Assembly: GCF_022601715.1 (NCBI RefSeq)
Contig: NZ_JAKVIM010000013.1
Coordinates: forward strand, 1-64,000
Direction of reading: 5' to 3'
Length of the DNA: 64,000 nucleotides
DNA from: Acinetobacter zhairuonensis
Lineage (GTDB): Bacteria; Pseudomonadota; Gammaproteobacteria; Pseudomonadales; Moraxellaceae
Shown here: positions 49,012 to 58,553 of the stretch, in pieces
Numbering within the stretch: the first letter of the stretch is position 1
Layout of the letters: each line of letters begins with the position of its first letter
Notes under the pieces: model-generated
Told to the model about the DNA's origin: nothing
The model's input: the letters and a program-made list of their open reading frames with translations, nothing else
The model's database searches: none
Program-made: the position numbers and the translations under genes

Positions 49012-49044
49012 AAAAATGAGAGCAGCATGCTCTCATTTTTGTTT
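49012..49044 (+). terminator. Terminator of pobA
   Basis: AAAAATGAGAGCA pairs perfectly with TGCTCTCATTTTT over a three-base loop. T- and A-rich flanks make it usable from both strands, so it may also serve the convergent GNAT gene. Confidence 0.88.
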
Positions 49045-49063
49045 TCAAAAGATGGAATTGAGT

Positions 49064-49615
49064 TTAACCATCTTGAGGATGAAGCGGGGTTTTTAAAGTT
49101 AGTTGGTAAAATGCCGCATCTAACCAGCGACCAAATTTAAAACCTGCCTGTTGAATGGTGCCCGAATGGGTAAAGCCCAGTTTTTGATGCAATTGAATAC
49201 TGGCGCTATTTTCTGCATCAATGCATCCGACCATGACATGAATGTCCTGTTGCTTGGCTTTTTCAATCAGGGCTTGCATCAGAATTTTACTTAGCCCACA
49301 ACCGCGATGCTCAGGGTGAATATACACACTATGTTCGACGGTATATTTATAGGCAGGAAAAGCGCGAAAGGTTCCCCAACTGGCAAAACCGAGCAGCTTT
49401 CCAGCCTTGTTAATGATGCCGAGTACAGGAAAATGCTGCTCACGCTTATTGGCAAACCACGTTTGCATATTTTGTAGCGTGCGTGGGTGATAGTCATACA
49501 GTGCCGTCGAATTCAAAATCGCATCATTCAGAATGTCTAAAATGGCAGCAGCATGCTCGGTTTCATTACAGTCAATCAGTTTAAATTCGGTTGCAGTGGC
49601 TTCACTTTGCGACAT
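49064..49615 (-). CDS. GNAT acetyltransferase, phosphinothricin-acetyltransferase-like
   Basis: A roughly 183-residue GNAT. Motifs are ILDILNDAILNSTALYDYHPRT near residue 25, GFASWGTFRAFPAYKYTVEHSVYIHPEHRGCGLSKILM near 70-107 (acetyl-CoA loop HRGCGL), and DAENSASIQLHQKLGFTHSGTI near 125. The order matches the Pat/Bar-type subfamily (YwnH, MddA), which acetylates phosphinothricin, methionine sulfoximine or similar amino acids. ATG 49615 is favoured by GGAG six bases before it. It follows a cupin-type regulator by 32 bases, probably in one operon. Confidence 0.8.
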   Translation of the reverse strand: MSQSEATATEFKLIDCNETEHAAAILDILNDAILNSTALYDYHPRTLQNMQTWFANKREQHFPVLGIINKAGKLLGFASWGTFRAFPAYKYTVEHSVYIHPEHRGCGLSKILMQALIEKAKQQDIHVMVGCIDAENSASIQLHQKLGFTHSGTIQQAGFKFGRWLDAAFYQLTLKTPLHPQDG

Positions 49616-49647
49616 TGCAGGCTCCAAGCAGGGATAAGGGGAAATAT

Positions 49648-50217
49648 TTATGGAGTTTTGCCATCTTCAATTGCTAATACATAGCGACAAGGTTCTGCAT
49701 TTGGATTGCTAAAAATAATCGGATGATTTAAACAGATGGCAAGACAATCGCCTTGATGTAGTTGATAGGTTTGTTCACCTAACTGAATCTCCAATTGCCC
49801 TGTGATAATCCAAATTTGCTGTTGAATAGCGTGATCACGTTGCGCAACATCGTAGGTGATGCGCCCAAATGCGGGGAAAAGGACTTCGACCAATTGGGTT
49901 GAAGATGTCCAGTCTTGCGGGGTAAGGCTACGACGGATATATGCAGATTCGGGATCTTGCCAAACAGGTTGCTCGGCATGGCGTAATAGTGGATTGAAGG
50001 GGATAGATTCAATAGCATTAAATAAACTGGCAAGCGAAACGCCCAGTCCATTGGCCAGTTTATCCAGCACCACCGCGGTTGGGTTAGCAGTAGCACGTTC
50101 AATCATGGAAATCATGGCACGGCTAACATCACTGCGTGCGGCAAGTTCTTCCAATGTGTAACCACGTGCCATACGTAGTTCATGAATGCGCTGTGAAATC
50201 TGTTGATGTATATCCAT
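49648..50217 (-). CDS. XRE-family regulator with C-terminal cupin domain
   Basis: A 189-residue regulator. The helix-turn-helix is RIHELRMARGYTLEELAARSDVSRAMISMIERATANPTAVVLDKLANGLGVSLASLF, split here as residues 9-37 and 38-66. A C-terminal cupin (about 110-185) has QQIWIITGQLEIQLGEQTYQLHQGDCLAI. Such XRE-cupin repressors sense small amino compounds or their derivatives. It lies upstream of the GNAT acetyltransferase gene and likely controls that operon. The ligand is unknown. Confidence 0.85.
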   Translation of the reverse strand: MDIHQQISQRIHELRMARGYTLEELAARSDVSRAMISMIERATANPTAVVLDKLANGLGVSLASLFNAIESIPFNPLLRHAEQPVWQDPESAYIRRSLTPQDWTSSTQLVEVLFPAFGRITYDVAQRDHAIQQQIWIITGQLEIQLGEQTYQLHQGDCLAICLNHPIIFSNPNAEPCRYVLAIEDGKTP

Positions 50218-50742
50218 GTCGGCATCTGATAAGAATTTAAATCTACTATATTGGAAATAATTTAAGATACTAGATTTTATAGAAAAATGATGCCAACCAA
50301 TATCCTTAAGATACAGTTTCGAAGATGGGAATCGAGATCAATCAACAGCAGATCGCTAGCATTTATTGAAAAACCATCAAAAAGCGTGAATGAAGATGAG
50401 ATGGAATATGTTTGCAATCTTATTGCAAAATCAATAACTACTTGGACATCTATTCTTATTTCATCTGGACAATTTTTTATCTTTTAGGGGTAAATGAGAC
50501 TACACAAAACCGTGGAACATTGTTTAATAAGTAATCATGGAACATGATAAACTATTAAAAAATCCCAATACATCTGAGTTGGGATTTATTAAGTCAATTA
50601 AAGCATTGAATTATATGAAATAAAAAATTGAATTGCGTATAACGTGCATTATGTTAATTTTAGGAAAATTTAAGAATCAATACTAATGTAATTTATTAAT
50701 CCTTTATTTTTAGGCTAATAAAAATATTCGAGTTATGTAGAT
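50218..50742. other. AT-rich gap with a terminator-like hairpin and a doubtful 66-codon ORF
   Basis: This 525-base stretch has no convincing gene. A 66-codon ORF (50287-50487) has no ribosome site, no recognisable domain and no neighbour in operon, so I do not call it a gene. A hairpin lies at 50556-50590. The composition is more AT-rich than the flanking pob and paa genes, as expected for an old insertion. Confidence 0.4.
50556..50590. terminator. Terminator-like hairpin in the accessory gap
   Basis: AAATCCCAA pairs perfectly with TTGGGATTT over a ten-base loop, with A- and T-rich flanks. No gene ends just before it on either strand, so it may be left from a deleted gene. Confidence 0.6.
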
Positions 50743-51048
50743 ATGAATGATGTAAGAGATGGATTATTGCTTTTGGAAATGGATGAAAATAGTCTAGAAA
50801 AATATACATACTCTTTTGAAGATATAAGGAACGTAGTCATTTATGCACTTTCTGAAAGCGTATCAAGCTATTGGCCTGAATTAGCTTTAAACTGGCTTCA
50901 AAAAAGACCTGAGTATATTGATAGTGATGTTTTATATTGGATTGAGGATCTAATTAAGGATAAAAATAAGTATTCTCAGAAGGTTAGACATCAGGCCATA
51001 AAGATACGTAAGGATTTTTTGGAAATAGCTACGTTAAAACGCATCTGA
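50743..51048 (+). CDS. Hypothetical small acidic protein
   Basis: A 101-residue soluble, helical protein without recognised domains (FEDIRNVVIYALSES, YWPELALNWLQKRPEYI, VLYWIEDLIKDKNKYSQKV). Codon and base use are AT-rich compared with pobA and the paa genes. It lies 43 bases before another unrecognised gene, and the two may form an operon. Small acidic pairs like this are often immunity or orphan accessory proteins, but there is no direct evidence. Confidence 0.5.
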   Translation: MNDVRDGLLLLEMDENSLEKYTYSFEDIRNVVIYALSESVSSYWPELALNWLQKRPEYIDSDVLYWIEDLIKDKNKYSQKVRHQAIKIRKDFLEIATLKRI

Positions 51049-51091
51049 TCGCATTTTACTTATTTAAATTTTGGAACAAGATAGGCTGTTT

Positions 51092-51646
51092 ATGTCATTT
51101 GACTTCGTAAAAATCTTTAAAGAAATTGATCTTCATAAAAATGATCTAGATATTGATAATTTCATGACAACGATCATCAATCATTGTCATGAAATGCAGC
51201 CAAACAAAAGTTGGGATCTATTCAAAGAATTAGATTACACAACAGAAGTTAAAAGTTTAGCAGCCCACGTAATTGACTCTTTAGAAAAAGAGGCTTCTCC
51301 CTTTATTGATCAAGGGTTTTGGTTTGGTCTTTCTGATAATGGATATCTATATTTTGCAGTATCAGATCAATACATTGCAGAAGAAGATAACCTTGATTGG
51401 ATGTCTGAGGCCAGAACATACTATCCTGAGCTAGGCACTTTTAGCTCTGAAATTTTACGATCTATTGAAGATTTAGCAGATGAAACAGAACTAGATAATT
51501 ATGCTGAATATCCTTTGTTCTTAGCTTATTCACTTAAGCTGGCACAAGCATCAATGAATCATTATAAAACCGCTTACCCAGAGAGAAAAATTGGGTACTC
51601 CATTGGATATGATTCAGGAGATTTTATTACTGGAGGGTGGATCTAA
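51092..51646 (+). CDS. Hypothetical acidic protein
   Basis: A 184-residue soluble, strongly acidic protein (SFDFVKIFKEIDLHKNDLD, EASPFIDQGFWFGLSDNGYL, IAEEDNLDWMSEARTYYPEL, ending GYDSGDFITGGWI). No signal peptide and no domain is recognised. Acidity, AT-rich DNA and a paired small neighbour would fit an immunity protein, but this is a guess. The ORF is open upstream to TTG 51071; ATG 51092 is the more normal start. Confidence 0.5.
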   Translation: MSFDFVKIFKEIDLHKNDLDIDNFMTTIINHCHEMQPNKSWDLFKELDYTTEVKSLAAHVIDSLEKEASPFIDQGFWFGLSDNGYLYFAVSDQYIAEEDNLDWMSEARTYYPELGTFSSEILRSIEDLADETELDNYAEYPLFLAYSLKLAQASMNHYKTAYPERKIGYSIGYDSGDFITGGWI

Positions 51647-51860
51647 TTCTCCCATTTAACATAATGGCGATTATACGAAATCAAAATGTTAGAACCCATT
51701 TAAAGTGTCCAGGTTAGATACGACTCTCTGTTCATTTGTTTGTGAGATCTGGTGTCTATTAGAATAAGAATATGCATCTTATAAAGTAAGCGGGGGTAGA
51801 AGTGCTTTCTGCTCAATGATGGATTGAAAATAGACTGATCCAAGACCTCTCATCTTGAGT

Positions 51861-51892
51861 AAATAAAAAGCGAAAGGAAGATCTTTCGCTTT
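51861..51892 (-). terminator. Terminator of the MFS transporter gene
   Basis: AAAGCGAAAG and CTTTCGCTTT form a perfect 10-bp stem with a six-base loop. On the minus strand it ends in TTTATTT, 18 bases after the MFS stop. Confidence 0.8.
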
Positions 51893-51909
51893 GAGTTTTA
51901 CAGTGACGG

Positions 51910-53358
51910 TTATTTGTGATTGAGTTCAGCTGCTTTTTCAACTTGAATACTTTCGCGATAATATTGGCAGCCCTTATACAGTAGGAATGTACCGAGTACA
52001 CCTGCTACCGCATTCACAATCGAAATTGAGTTACCCACCATCACAGTATTGTGGAAATATTTATCAGTAATTAATGCCACCGCTGTAGTACCAATACCTA
52101 GTGCAATCAAGTTTGAAACCAATAGGAATTTTGCCGACACTTGGGCACGTAACTGGTTTGGTGTGAGCATTTGTGTTGCTGCTGCAGATGCTGGAATTGG
52201 GAAGGTCGAGAAGAACATTGCCACAAAAATCAGCGCGAATGACAGATACATATTATCCACTTGGGTGAATAAGACGCTTGGAATAATCAGGGCTGCACAA
52301 CCGATCATGCCACTACGAATCGCTGCATCGCTATAGCCACGTTTAGAGAACCAGTCGATCAGCCATCCGCAGAATAATGCACCTGAAGTGTTGGCAATTA
52401 AAATGATTGTGCCGAGGATGTAACCTGTTTGGCTGGCATCCAGACCATGATTACGCATATAGAATGCAGGTGCCCAACCGAGCAATGCATACAGCATCAT
52501 GGTGTAAAAAGAGAAACCGATAAAGTGACAGAAGAAGGTCTTTTTATGGGTTTTAATAAAGGCAATCGAGTTTTTGAAAGAGGCTTTTACCACTTGACCA
52601 TCTTGACCGATTTTTAAACCTTTACGCTCAGGTTCACGCACGGTCAAAATCATCAATAAAGCCAACAAAACACCGGGTAAACCTACAATCATAAAGGTCA
52701 GCTGCCAAGTCTTAATCTCGCCAATCATCGGCAGGGTCACCATGTTTACATTCTTGAGTAAACCAATCACATAACCGCCAATGAGGAAAGCAAGACCAGA
52801 ACCAATGAAGGCACCAATTGCATACAGACCTAAGGCACGCCCAAGTTTTTCTTTCGGGAATAGGTCAGCAACAATCGAATAGAAGGCTGGAGAAAGCGCT
52901 GCTTCACCCGCACCCACACCGAGGCGAGACAAGAACATTTGCAGAAAGTTTTTACTCAGACCGCAAGCTGCCGTCGCAAAACTCCAAAAGGCGATACCAA
53001 TCGAAATAATTTTGATGCGTGATTTCTTGTCTGCAAGCGCTGCTATCGGCACACCCATAACAGCGTAGAACAATGAAAATGCCAGACCTTGCAATAAGCT
53101 GAATTGAGTATCACTGAGCATCAAGTCCTGTTTAATCGGCTCAATCATCAAGGATAAAATTTGACGATCTACAAAGGAAAGAATGTACGCGACCATACAG
53201 ATGACCACCACATACCAGTGGTAAGCGCTGCTAGGGGGTTGTGTCGTTTGTTCAGGTGTCGATGTATGTTCTGAAACTGGGCTGTGTTCAAAATTTTGTG
53301 CTTCAGGTTGAATTGTCCTTTCAACCATCTCTATATCGAGTGATTTATCGTTCATCAT
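51910..53358 (-). CDS. Spinster-type MFS transporter
   Basis: A roughly 482-residue, 12-helix MFS protein with a polar N-terminal extension of about 50 residues. Motifs are SFVDRQILSLMIEPIKQDL near residue 62, GVPIAALADKKSRIKII near 103 (motif A), SRLGVGAGEAALSPAFYSIVADLFP near 145, GRALGLYAIGAFIGSGLAFLIGG near 175, and AGLPGVLLALL-like G-rich helix 6. Spinster-like members carry organic acids or lipids. Its place beside the paa cluster suggests uptake of an aromatic acid, but this is inference. ATG 53358 or 53355 is supported by AGGAAG; ATG 53379 is also in frame. Confidence 0.75.
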   Translation of the reverse strand: MMNDKSLDIEMVERTIQPEAQNFEHSPVSEHTSTPEQTTQPPSSAYHWYVVVICMVAYILSFVDRQILSLMIEPIKQDLMLSDTQFSLLQGLAFSLFYAVMGVPIAALADKKSRIKIISIGIAFWSFATAACGLSKNFLQMFLSRLGVGAGEAALSPAFYSIVADLFPKEKLGRALGLYAIGAFIGSGLAFLIGGYVIGLLKNVNMVTLPMIGEIKTWQLTFMIVGLPGVLLALLMILTVREPERKGLKIGQDGQVVKASFKNSIAFIKTHKKTFFCHFIGFSFYTMMLYALLGWAPAFYMRNHGLDASQTGYILGTIILIANTSGALFCGWLIDWFSKRGYSDAAIRSGMIGCAALIIPSVLFTQVDNMYLSFALIFVAMFFSTFPIPASAAATQMLTPNQLRAQVSAKFLLVSNLIALGIGTTAVALITDKYFHNTVMVGNSISIVNAVAGVLGTFLLYKGCQYYRESIQVEKAAELNHK

Positions 53359-53506
53359 GCAACTTCCTGTGCTGATCATTTGAATTGATTTGATACCCTT
53401 AAATTCATTTTTGTTTTTATTATGTATCGTCTTGTTTTTAATCTACGGGTTAAATTTGGCGGGGTCAATCATTTTGTGATAAAAAGATACATTTATTTTT
53501 AATTAT

Positions 53507-53540
53507 AAAAAAAAGAGAATCATATGATTCTCTTTTTTTA
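53507..53540. terminator. Palindromic terminator of paaZ
   Basis: The 20-bp perfect palindrome centred on CATATG (53514-53533) is flanked by A8 on one side and T7 on the other, 11 bases after the paaZ stop. Confidence 0.85.
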
Positions 53541-53550
53541 TACATCAGCC

Positions 53551-55659
53551 TTACGCAGCCCGTTCAACCAAGGTCAAAATGTCATAGGTTGCCACCAATT
53601 CATTGCGCTGGTTTTTGACTTTAATGTCCCAAACCACCACACCATGCGGTTTTTGCTCTGGATCACGCAATGGTTTCGGGGTTTTTTGCTTACAGGTCAA
53701 TTCTACTTGAATGGTGTCACCAATTTTCACGGGCTCTACAAAACGTAGATTATCCATACCATAGTTGGCAATCACTGGACCTGCGGCAGCATCTACAAAT
53801 AGACCTGCTGCTGCAGACACAATGAAGTAGCCATGTGCTACACGATCACCAAACAGGGAATCTGCTGCCGCAATCTTATCCATGTGTGCATAGAAGTGGT
53901 CGCCACTTAAGCAAGCAAAATTGACGATATCTGCTTCAGTCACAGTACGACGTGCTGTGAGTAAACGTTCACCGACGCGGAGTTCATCAAAGTCTTTCTT
54001 GAATGGATGTACGCGGTCTTCAAACACTTGTGCACCCGCCGTCCAACTATGACCGACTTGAGTCATGGCATTTGGTGAACCTTGTAATGCGGTACGTTGC
54101 ATATAGTGTTTGACTGCACGTAAACCACCGAGTTCTTCACCGCCACCTGCACGTCCTGGACCACCATGTACCAAGTACGGTAATGGTGAACCATGTCCTG
54201 TACTTTCTTTCGCGCTTTCAGCATCTAGAATGTGCACACGACCATGCCATGGGGCAATTTTGGTAATCAATGCTTCAATATTTTCATCCACATTACGGAC
54301 TACAGAAGCCACCAAGCTGCCTTCACCACGCGCCACTAAATCGGCCAATTCAGCCAGATTTTGGTATGGCATCAGGGTAGAGACTGGACCAAAAGCTTCT
54401 ACTTCATGAATATGTTTGGCTTCAGTCGGTTGCTCACAAACAAGCAAAGTTGGTGGGTAAAATGCGCCTTTATCGGCATTTTTAGCTTGAATCTCGAAGT
54501 CTTGGCGTAAATGGCTACCCAATACTACTTTTGCATCTTGGCTGAGTTGTTCCACTTTTTCAGCAACGCTGAATTTCTGTTTCACGCTCGCCAACGCACC
54601 CATGGTCACGCCTTCAATTTCAGGGTCACCCACGACAACTTTTTGTAGTTTAGTCACTAAACGCGTTTGCACGGTTTCGAGCAATGCCGCTGGAACAAAG
54701 GCACGACGGATCGCGGTACATTTTTGACCTGCCTTGGTGGTCATTTCACGGAACACTTCACGTACAAATAAATCAATGGTTTCATCATTGGCATGTTCAG
54801 TCAAAATCGCACTGTTAACAGAATCGGCTTCCATACAGAATGGAATTGAATATTGATTCAAGTGTGGATTTGCACGCAGGCTTTGACCTGTCGCTGCTGA
54901 ACCTGTAAATGTAACAGTATCTTGTGGATTTAATTGTTCAATTAAATCATAAATTTGACCGCAGATGAGCTGCAATGAACCCGCTGGAAGGAAGCCGCTT
55001 GCCAAAATGTCTTTCACTACGGCATGGGTAAGTTCCGCACCTTCAGTTGCTGGTTTCACAATACATGGCACACCCGCTAATAGCGTCGGGGCAATTTTTT
55101 CTAACATGCCCCAGATCGGGAAGTTAAAAGCATCAATATGCAGGGCGACACCCGCTTTAGAGGTCAGAATATGTTTGGCACCAAAATTGCCATGTTTAGA
55201 CAATGGAATCCATGCATCTTCAACTAGTGCAGTTTCATCACTGAGTTCACGACGCACAAGGCTAGAGTAGGCAAATAAAGTCCCAATGCCGCCTTCAACA
55301 TCAATCCAAGCATCTTTACGGGTACAGCCCGTTGCTTTTGCCAGTTCGTAATAGTGTGCTTTACGCTCGAGTAAATATTGTGCCACTTGTTTCAAGGCAT
55401 TAGCACGTTGGTGGAACGTCCACGTCGCAATGGCGGAACCTTGCTTTTTCGCATAGTCCACAACAGCTTTGGTGTTGATACCGTGGCTACTGACTTGGTA
55501 AATCGCTTCGCCTGTAATGGCATGATAAACCGTACGCAATTCCGCTTGAGATGAATATTCCTGTCCATAGACCAATGAGCTGAGGGTTTTCAGTCCCTGA
55601 GTATGGTTGTCTTCAGTTGTATCGTGTTGCTCCACTGAGTTGTTTTCTAACGCTAACAT
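53551..55659 (-). CDS. paaZ: PaaZ: oxepin-CoA hydrolase / semialdehyde dehydrogenase
   Basis: A 702-residue bifunctional enzyme of phenylacetate breakdown. The N-terminal aldehyde dehydrogenase domain (about 25-545) has [21 protein letters not shown] near 175, [11 protein letters not shown] near 250, and the catalytic Cys in [15 protein letters not shown] near 310. It oxidises 3-oxo-5,6-dehydrosuberyl-CoA semialdehyde. The C-terminal MaoC-like hydratase domain (about 560-700) has [15 protein letters not shown] and [18 protein letters not shown] and opens oxepin-CoA. AAAGGAG precedes the ATG. It is divergent from paaABCDE. Confidence 0.96.
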   Translation of the reverse strand: MLALENNSVEQHDTTEDNHTQGLKTLSSLVYGQEYSSQAELRTVYHAITGEAIYQVSSHGINTKAVVDYAKKQGSAIATWTFHQRANALKQVAQYLLERKAHYYELAKATGCTRKDAWIDVEGGIGTLFAYSSLVRRELSDETALVEDAWIPLSKHGNFGAKHILTSKAGVALHIDAFNFPIWGMLEKIAPTLLAGVPCIVKPATEGAELTHAVVKDILASGFLPAGSLQLICGQIYDLIEQLNPQDTVTFTGSAATGQSLRANPHLNQYSIPFCMEADSVNSAILTEHANDETIDLFVREVFREMTTKAGQKCTAIRRAFVPAALLETVQTRLVTKLQKVVVGDPEIEGVTMGALASVKQKFSVAEKVEQLSQDAKVVLGSHLRQDFEIQAKNADKGAFYPPTLLVCEQPTEAKHIHEVEAFGPVSTLMPYQNLAELADLVARGEGSLVASVVRNVDENIEALITKIAPWHGRVHILDAESAKESTGHGSPLPYLVHGGPGRAGGGEELGGLRAVKHYMQRTALQGSPNAMTQVGHSWTAGAQVFEDRVHPFKKDFDELRVGERLLTARRTVTEADIVNFACLSGDHFYAHMDKIAAADSLFGDRVAHGYFIVSAAAGLFVDAAAGPVIANYGMDNLRFVEPVKIGDTIQVELTCKQKTPKPLRDPEQKPHGVVVWDIKVKNQRNELVATYDILTLVERAA

Positions 55660-55921
55660 GGTAAAAACTCCTTTTATGATACGTTTTAAACTATTTTTTA
55701 GTTTTGATGTTTCATAATTTGGTATTAAAACGTGTAAAAGTCAATCGTAATTCGTATGTAAAAAAAACGAACCAAAATTTAAGATTAAATAAAAACTTTA
55801 AAAACAATAATTTAATCAGAAATACAAATTTTAATTAAATGATACCTAAAAATTAATATTGATTTTATTTGTGTATCGTTTTAATTTAATTGTATCGACA
55901 CTTGGGATAAGTGAGGGAAAA
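55660..55921. promoter_or_regulatory. Divergent paaZ-paaA control region with ACGTTTTAA-type repeats
   Basis: A 262-base, very AT-rich gap. ACGTTTTAA (55681-55689) and its inverse TTAAAACGT (55725-55733) are perfect arms 35 bp apart, and a similar ATCGTTTTAA lies near 55876. TTCGT/ACGAA pairs occur near 55752-55775. These are candidate sites for the paa regulator (PaaX or PaaR type, not encoded in the window). Promoter boxes could not be fixed. Confidence 0.4.
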
Positions 55922-56866
55922 ATGAATAACCAACAACAAGCTTTTGATCAGCGCATTGAAAAGGACATTTCAATTGAGCCAAAGGATTGGATGCCAGATG
56001 CCTACCGTAAAACCTTAATTCGCCAAATCGGTCAACACGGACACTCTGAAGTGGTGGGCATGTTGCCAGAAGGTAACTGGATTACGCGTGCACCAACGTT
56101 AAAACGTAAAGCGGTATTGTTGGCGAAAGTCCAAGATGAAGCGGGTCATGCTTTGTATCTTTACAGTGCAGCAGAAACTTTAGGTGCTGACCGTGATGAC
56201 ATGATGGATAAACTCATTGCAGGTCGTATGAAATATTCATCAATTTTCAACTACCCAACTTTATCTTGGGCAGATGTTGCTGCGATTGGCTGGTTAGTGG
56301 ATGGCGCTGCAATTGTGAATCAGGTTGCACTTTGCCGTACCTCTTATGGTCCTTATGCACGTGCCATGGTGCGTATCTGTAAAGAAGAAAGTTTCCATCA
56401 GCGTCAAGGCTTTGAAGCCATGATGCAATTGGCAAACGGCACTGAAGAACAAAAACAAATGGCGCAAGATGCCGTCAATCGTTTTTGGTGGCCAGCCCTC
56501 ATGATGTTTGGTCCAAGTGATGATAATTCTCCAAACAGTGCGCAAAGCATGGAATGGAAAATCAAATTATTCAGTAATGATGCTTTGCGTCAAAAGTTTG
56601 TCGACAACACTGTTCCGCAAGTCTTGCAACTTGGTCTTACCGTTCCAGATCCAGACTTAAAATTCAATGAAGACACAGGTCATTACGAGTTTGGCGAAGT
56701 GGATTGGAATGAATTCTTTGATGTACTTGCTGGTAAAGGACCGTGTAACCACGAGCGTATTGAAGCACGTCGTAAGGCATGGGAAGGCGGTGCATGGGTA
56801 CGTGAATCTGCCGCAGTGTATGCCAAGAAACAGCAAGAACAGCAGCAAGCACAGAAAGTTGCTTAA
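55922..56866 (+). CDS. paaA: Phenylacetyl-CoA 1,2-epoxidase subunit PaaA
   Basis: A 314-residue catalytic alpha subunit of the di-iron epoxidase that makes 1,2-epoxyphenylacetyl-CoA. It is a ferritin-like bundle with iron ligands in [20 protein letters not shown] near residue 65-84 (E..H) and [18 protein letters not shown] near 150-167 (E..H). The start is ATG 55922 with GAGGGA just upstream; an upstream TTG is in frame but unlikely. First gene of the plus-strand paa operon, 30 bases before paaB. Confidence 0.96.
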   Translation: MNNQQQAFDQRIEKDISIEPKDWMPDAYRKTLIRQIGQHGHSEVVGMLPEGNWITRAPTLKRKAVLLAKVQDEAGHALYLYSAAETLGADRDDMMDKLIAGRMKYSSIFNYPTLSWADVAAIGWLVDGAAIVNQVALCRTSYGPYARAMVRICKEESFHQRQGFEAMMQLANGTEEQKQMAQDAVNRFWWPALMMFGPSDDNSPNSAQSMEWKIKLFSNDALRQKFVDNTVPQVLQLGLTVPDPDLKFNEDTGHYEFGEVDWNEFFDVLAGKGPCNHERIEARRKAWEGGAWVRESAAVYAKKQQEQQQAQKVA

Positions 56867-56896
56867 TTCAGATCAGAGATGAAGGGAAATAAGGTC

Positions 56897-57187
56897 ATGG
56901 ATAACAAAAATAACTGGTCACTTTACGAAGTGTTTATCCGTAGTAAGCAAGGTTTAAGCCATCGCCATGTGGGTAGTATCCGTGCGCCAGATGATGAAGT
57001 GGCGCTGCAAAATGCACGTGATGTCTATACACGTCGTAATGAAGGCATCAGTATTTGGGTCATTAAATCTGAGCTGATTACTTCTTCTCAACCAGATGAA
57101 AAACCAGAATTTTTTGATCCGTCTTTAGACAAGGTTTATCGCCACCCAACGTTTTACAACATTCCAGATGGCATTGAGCACATGTAA
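56897..57187 (+). CDS. paaB: Phenylacetyl-CoA epoxidase subunit PaaB
   Basis: A 96-residue small subunit of the PaaABCE epoxidase. Typical stretches are WSLYEVFIRSKQGLSHRHVGS near the start, DDEVALQNARDVYTRRNEGISIWVI, and PSLDKVYRHPTFYNIPDGIEHM at the end. It probably bridges PaaAC dimers. ATG 56897 has AAGG close by, and ATG 56879 is also in frame. It sits between paaA and paaC. Confidence 0.94.
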   Translation: MDNKNNWSLYEVFIRSKQGLSHRHVGSIRAPDDEVALQNARDVYTRRNEGISIWVIKSELITSSQPDEKPEFFDPSLDKVYRHPTFYNIPDGIEHM

Positions 57188-57204
57188 GGGAAAGGAGAAA
57201 AACG

Positions 57205-57960
57205 ATGAGTACACAAGTTTTAGCAGAATTCCTGTTACATGTAGGCGATAGTCAACTGATCCTGTCACACCGTTTGGCTGAATGGTGTGGACATGCACCA
57301 GAGTTAGAGTTGGATATTGCATTATCCAATATTGGTCTGGATCTTTTAGGTCAGGCACGTACAGCGTTAAGCCTTGCGGGTCAGATTGAAGGTTTAGGTC
57401 GTGATGAAGACCAACTGGCATATTTCAGAACCGAGCGTGAATACCGTAATTTATTGTTGGCTGAACAGCCGAACGGTGATTTCGCCCAAACTATCGTGCG
57501 TCAATGGTTCATGGATCACTACCACGCATTATTGTTGGCGGCTTTAACCAACAGTAGCCATGCTGATATCTCTGCTTTTGCAATGAAATCTTTAAAAGAA
57601 GTGAAATATCACTTGCGCTTTTCAACCACATGGATGGAGCGTTTAAGTTTAGGCACTGCCGAAGCGCATGACAAAACTCAACAGGGTGTGAACCAGTTGT
57701 GGCGTTTCACTCAGGAATTGTTCCAACTTACCGCTGCTGAAATGCAACTGGTGGATACAGGTCTGATTCCAAATCTTGAGATTTTAAAAGATCAATGGCT
57801 TGAAACGGTGCAATCAGAGTTAGCACGTATGCAGCTCAGTCTTCCAGAAGCGGGTGCTTATCGCAGTGGTGCAAAGCAAGGACTGCACACTGAACACTTA
57901 GGTTACATCCTTGCAGAAATGCAATATCTGCAACGTTCATATCCAAATATGGCTTGGTAA
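57205..57960 (+). CDS. paaC: Phenylacetyl-CoA epoxidase subunit PaaC
   Basis: A 251-residue structural beta subunit with the same helical bundle as PaaA but degenerate iron sites. Motifs are GDSQLILSHRLAEWCGHAPELE near residue 12, LDLLGQARTAL near 46, EREYRNLLLAEQPNGDFAQTIVRQW near 73, and LKEVKYHLRFSTTWMERLSLGT near 131. It forms the core heterodimer with PaaA. AAGGAG precedes the ATG. Confidence 0.95.
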   Translation: MSTQVLAEFLLHVGDSQLILSHRLAEWCGHAPELELDIALSNIGLDLLGQARTALSLAGQIEGLGRDEDQLAYFRTEREYRNLLLAEQPNGDFAQTIVRQWFMDHYHALLLAALTNSSHADISAFAMKSLKEVKYHLRFSTTWMERLSLGTAEAHDKTQQGVNQLWRFTQELFQLTAAEMQLVDTGLIPNLEILKDQWLETVQSELARMQLSLPEAGAYRSGAKQGLHTEHLGYILAEMQYLQRSYPNMAW

Positions 57961-57985
57961 GACGAAATCACAGGGAGTGAGTCGT

Positions 57986-58486
57986 ATGAATTTAATTCGA
58001 CATGTAGCAGATGAATGCTGGAGTGTTTTGGCTCAGGTGTCTGATCCTGAAATTCCAGTGTTGTCGGTGCTTGATTTAGGCATGATTCGTGGCGTTGAGC
58101 TGAACGCCCAGAATGAAATTGTCGTGCGACTCACGCCAACCTATAGCGGTTGCCCTGCGACAGATGTATTAACGGCAGATATTACCCAAGCCTTTGAAGC
58201 CAAAGGTTTGACGCCCGTAAAAGTAGTGGTGGATCTTTCCGAAGTTTGGACCACGGATTGGATGAGTGAAGCTGGCAAAGAAAAATTGCAGCAATATGGA
58301 ATTGCGCCGCCGCAGGGTAATTCTCACAGTTGTGGTACGCATGTCGCTTTGACCGATGGCATTCAATGTCCGCGTTGCAACAGTCAGCACACCAAATTAT
58401 TAAGTGAATTTAGTTCGACAGCATGTAAAGCCTTATATCGTTGCCAAGACTGCTTAGAACCTTTCGATTATTTCAAGTGTATTTAA
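57986..58486 (+). CDS. paaD: PaaD, iron-sulfur maturation factor of the epoxidase
   Basis: A 166-residue protein with an N-terminal MIP18/DUF59 domain (VSDPEIPVLSVLDLGMIRGVEL near residue 16, LTPTYSGCPATDVL near 50). A C-terminal Cys-rich zinc or Fe-S ribbon has HSCGTHVALTDGIQCPRCNS and CKALYRCQDCLEPFDYFKC. PaaD is needed to mature the epoxidase, probably the PaaE Fe-S cluster. GGGAG lies eight bases before ATG 57986. The open frame upstream overlaps the paaC end. Confidence 0.93.
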   Translation: MNLIRHVADECWSVLAQVSDPEIPVLSVLDLGMIRGVELNAQNEIVVRLTPTYSGCPATDVLTADITQAFEAKGLTPVKVVVDLSEVWTTDWMSEAGKEKLQQYGIAPPQGNSHSCGTHVALTDGIQCPRCNSQHTKLLSEFSSTACKALYRCQDCLEPFDYFKCI

Positions 58487-58553
58487 TTTAAGACATTTGC
58501 AAAGAACCCATGTCTCACACTTTGAAAAATCGAAAAGAAAGAGGGAATTTTAG

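Noticed and set aside
50287..50487. A 66-codon ORF in the gap right of the XRE-cupin gene
   Set aside because: No ribosome site, no recognised domain and low-complexity AT-rich context. It might be a gene fragment but cannot be supported.
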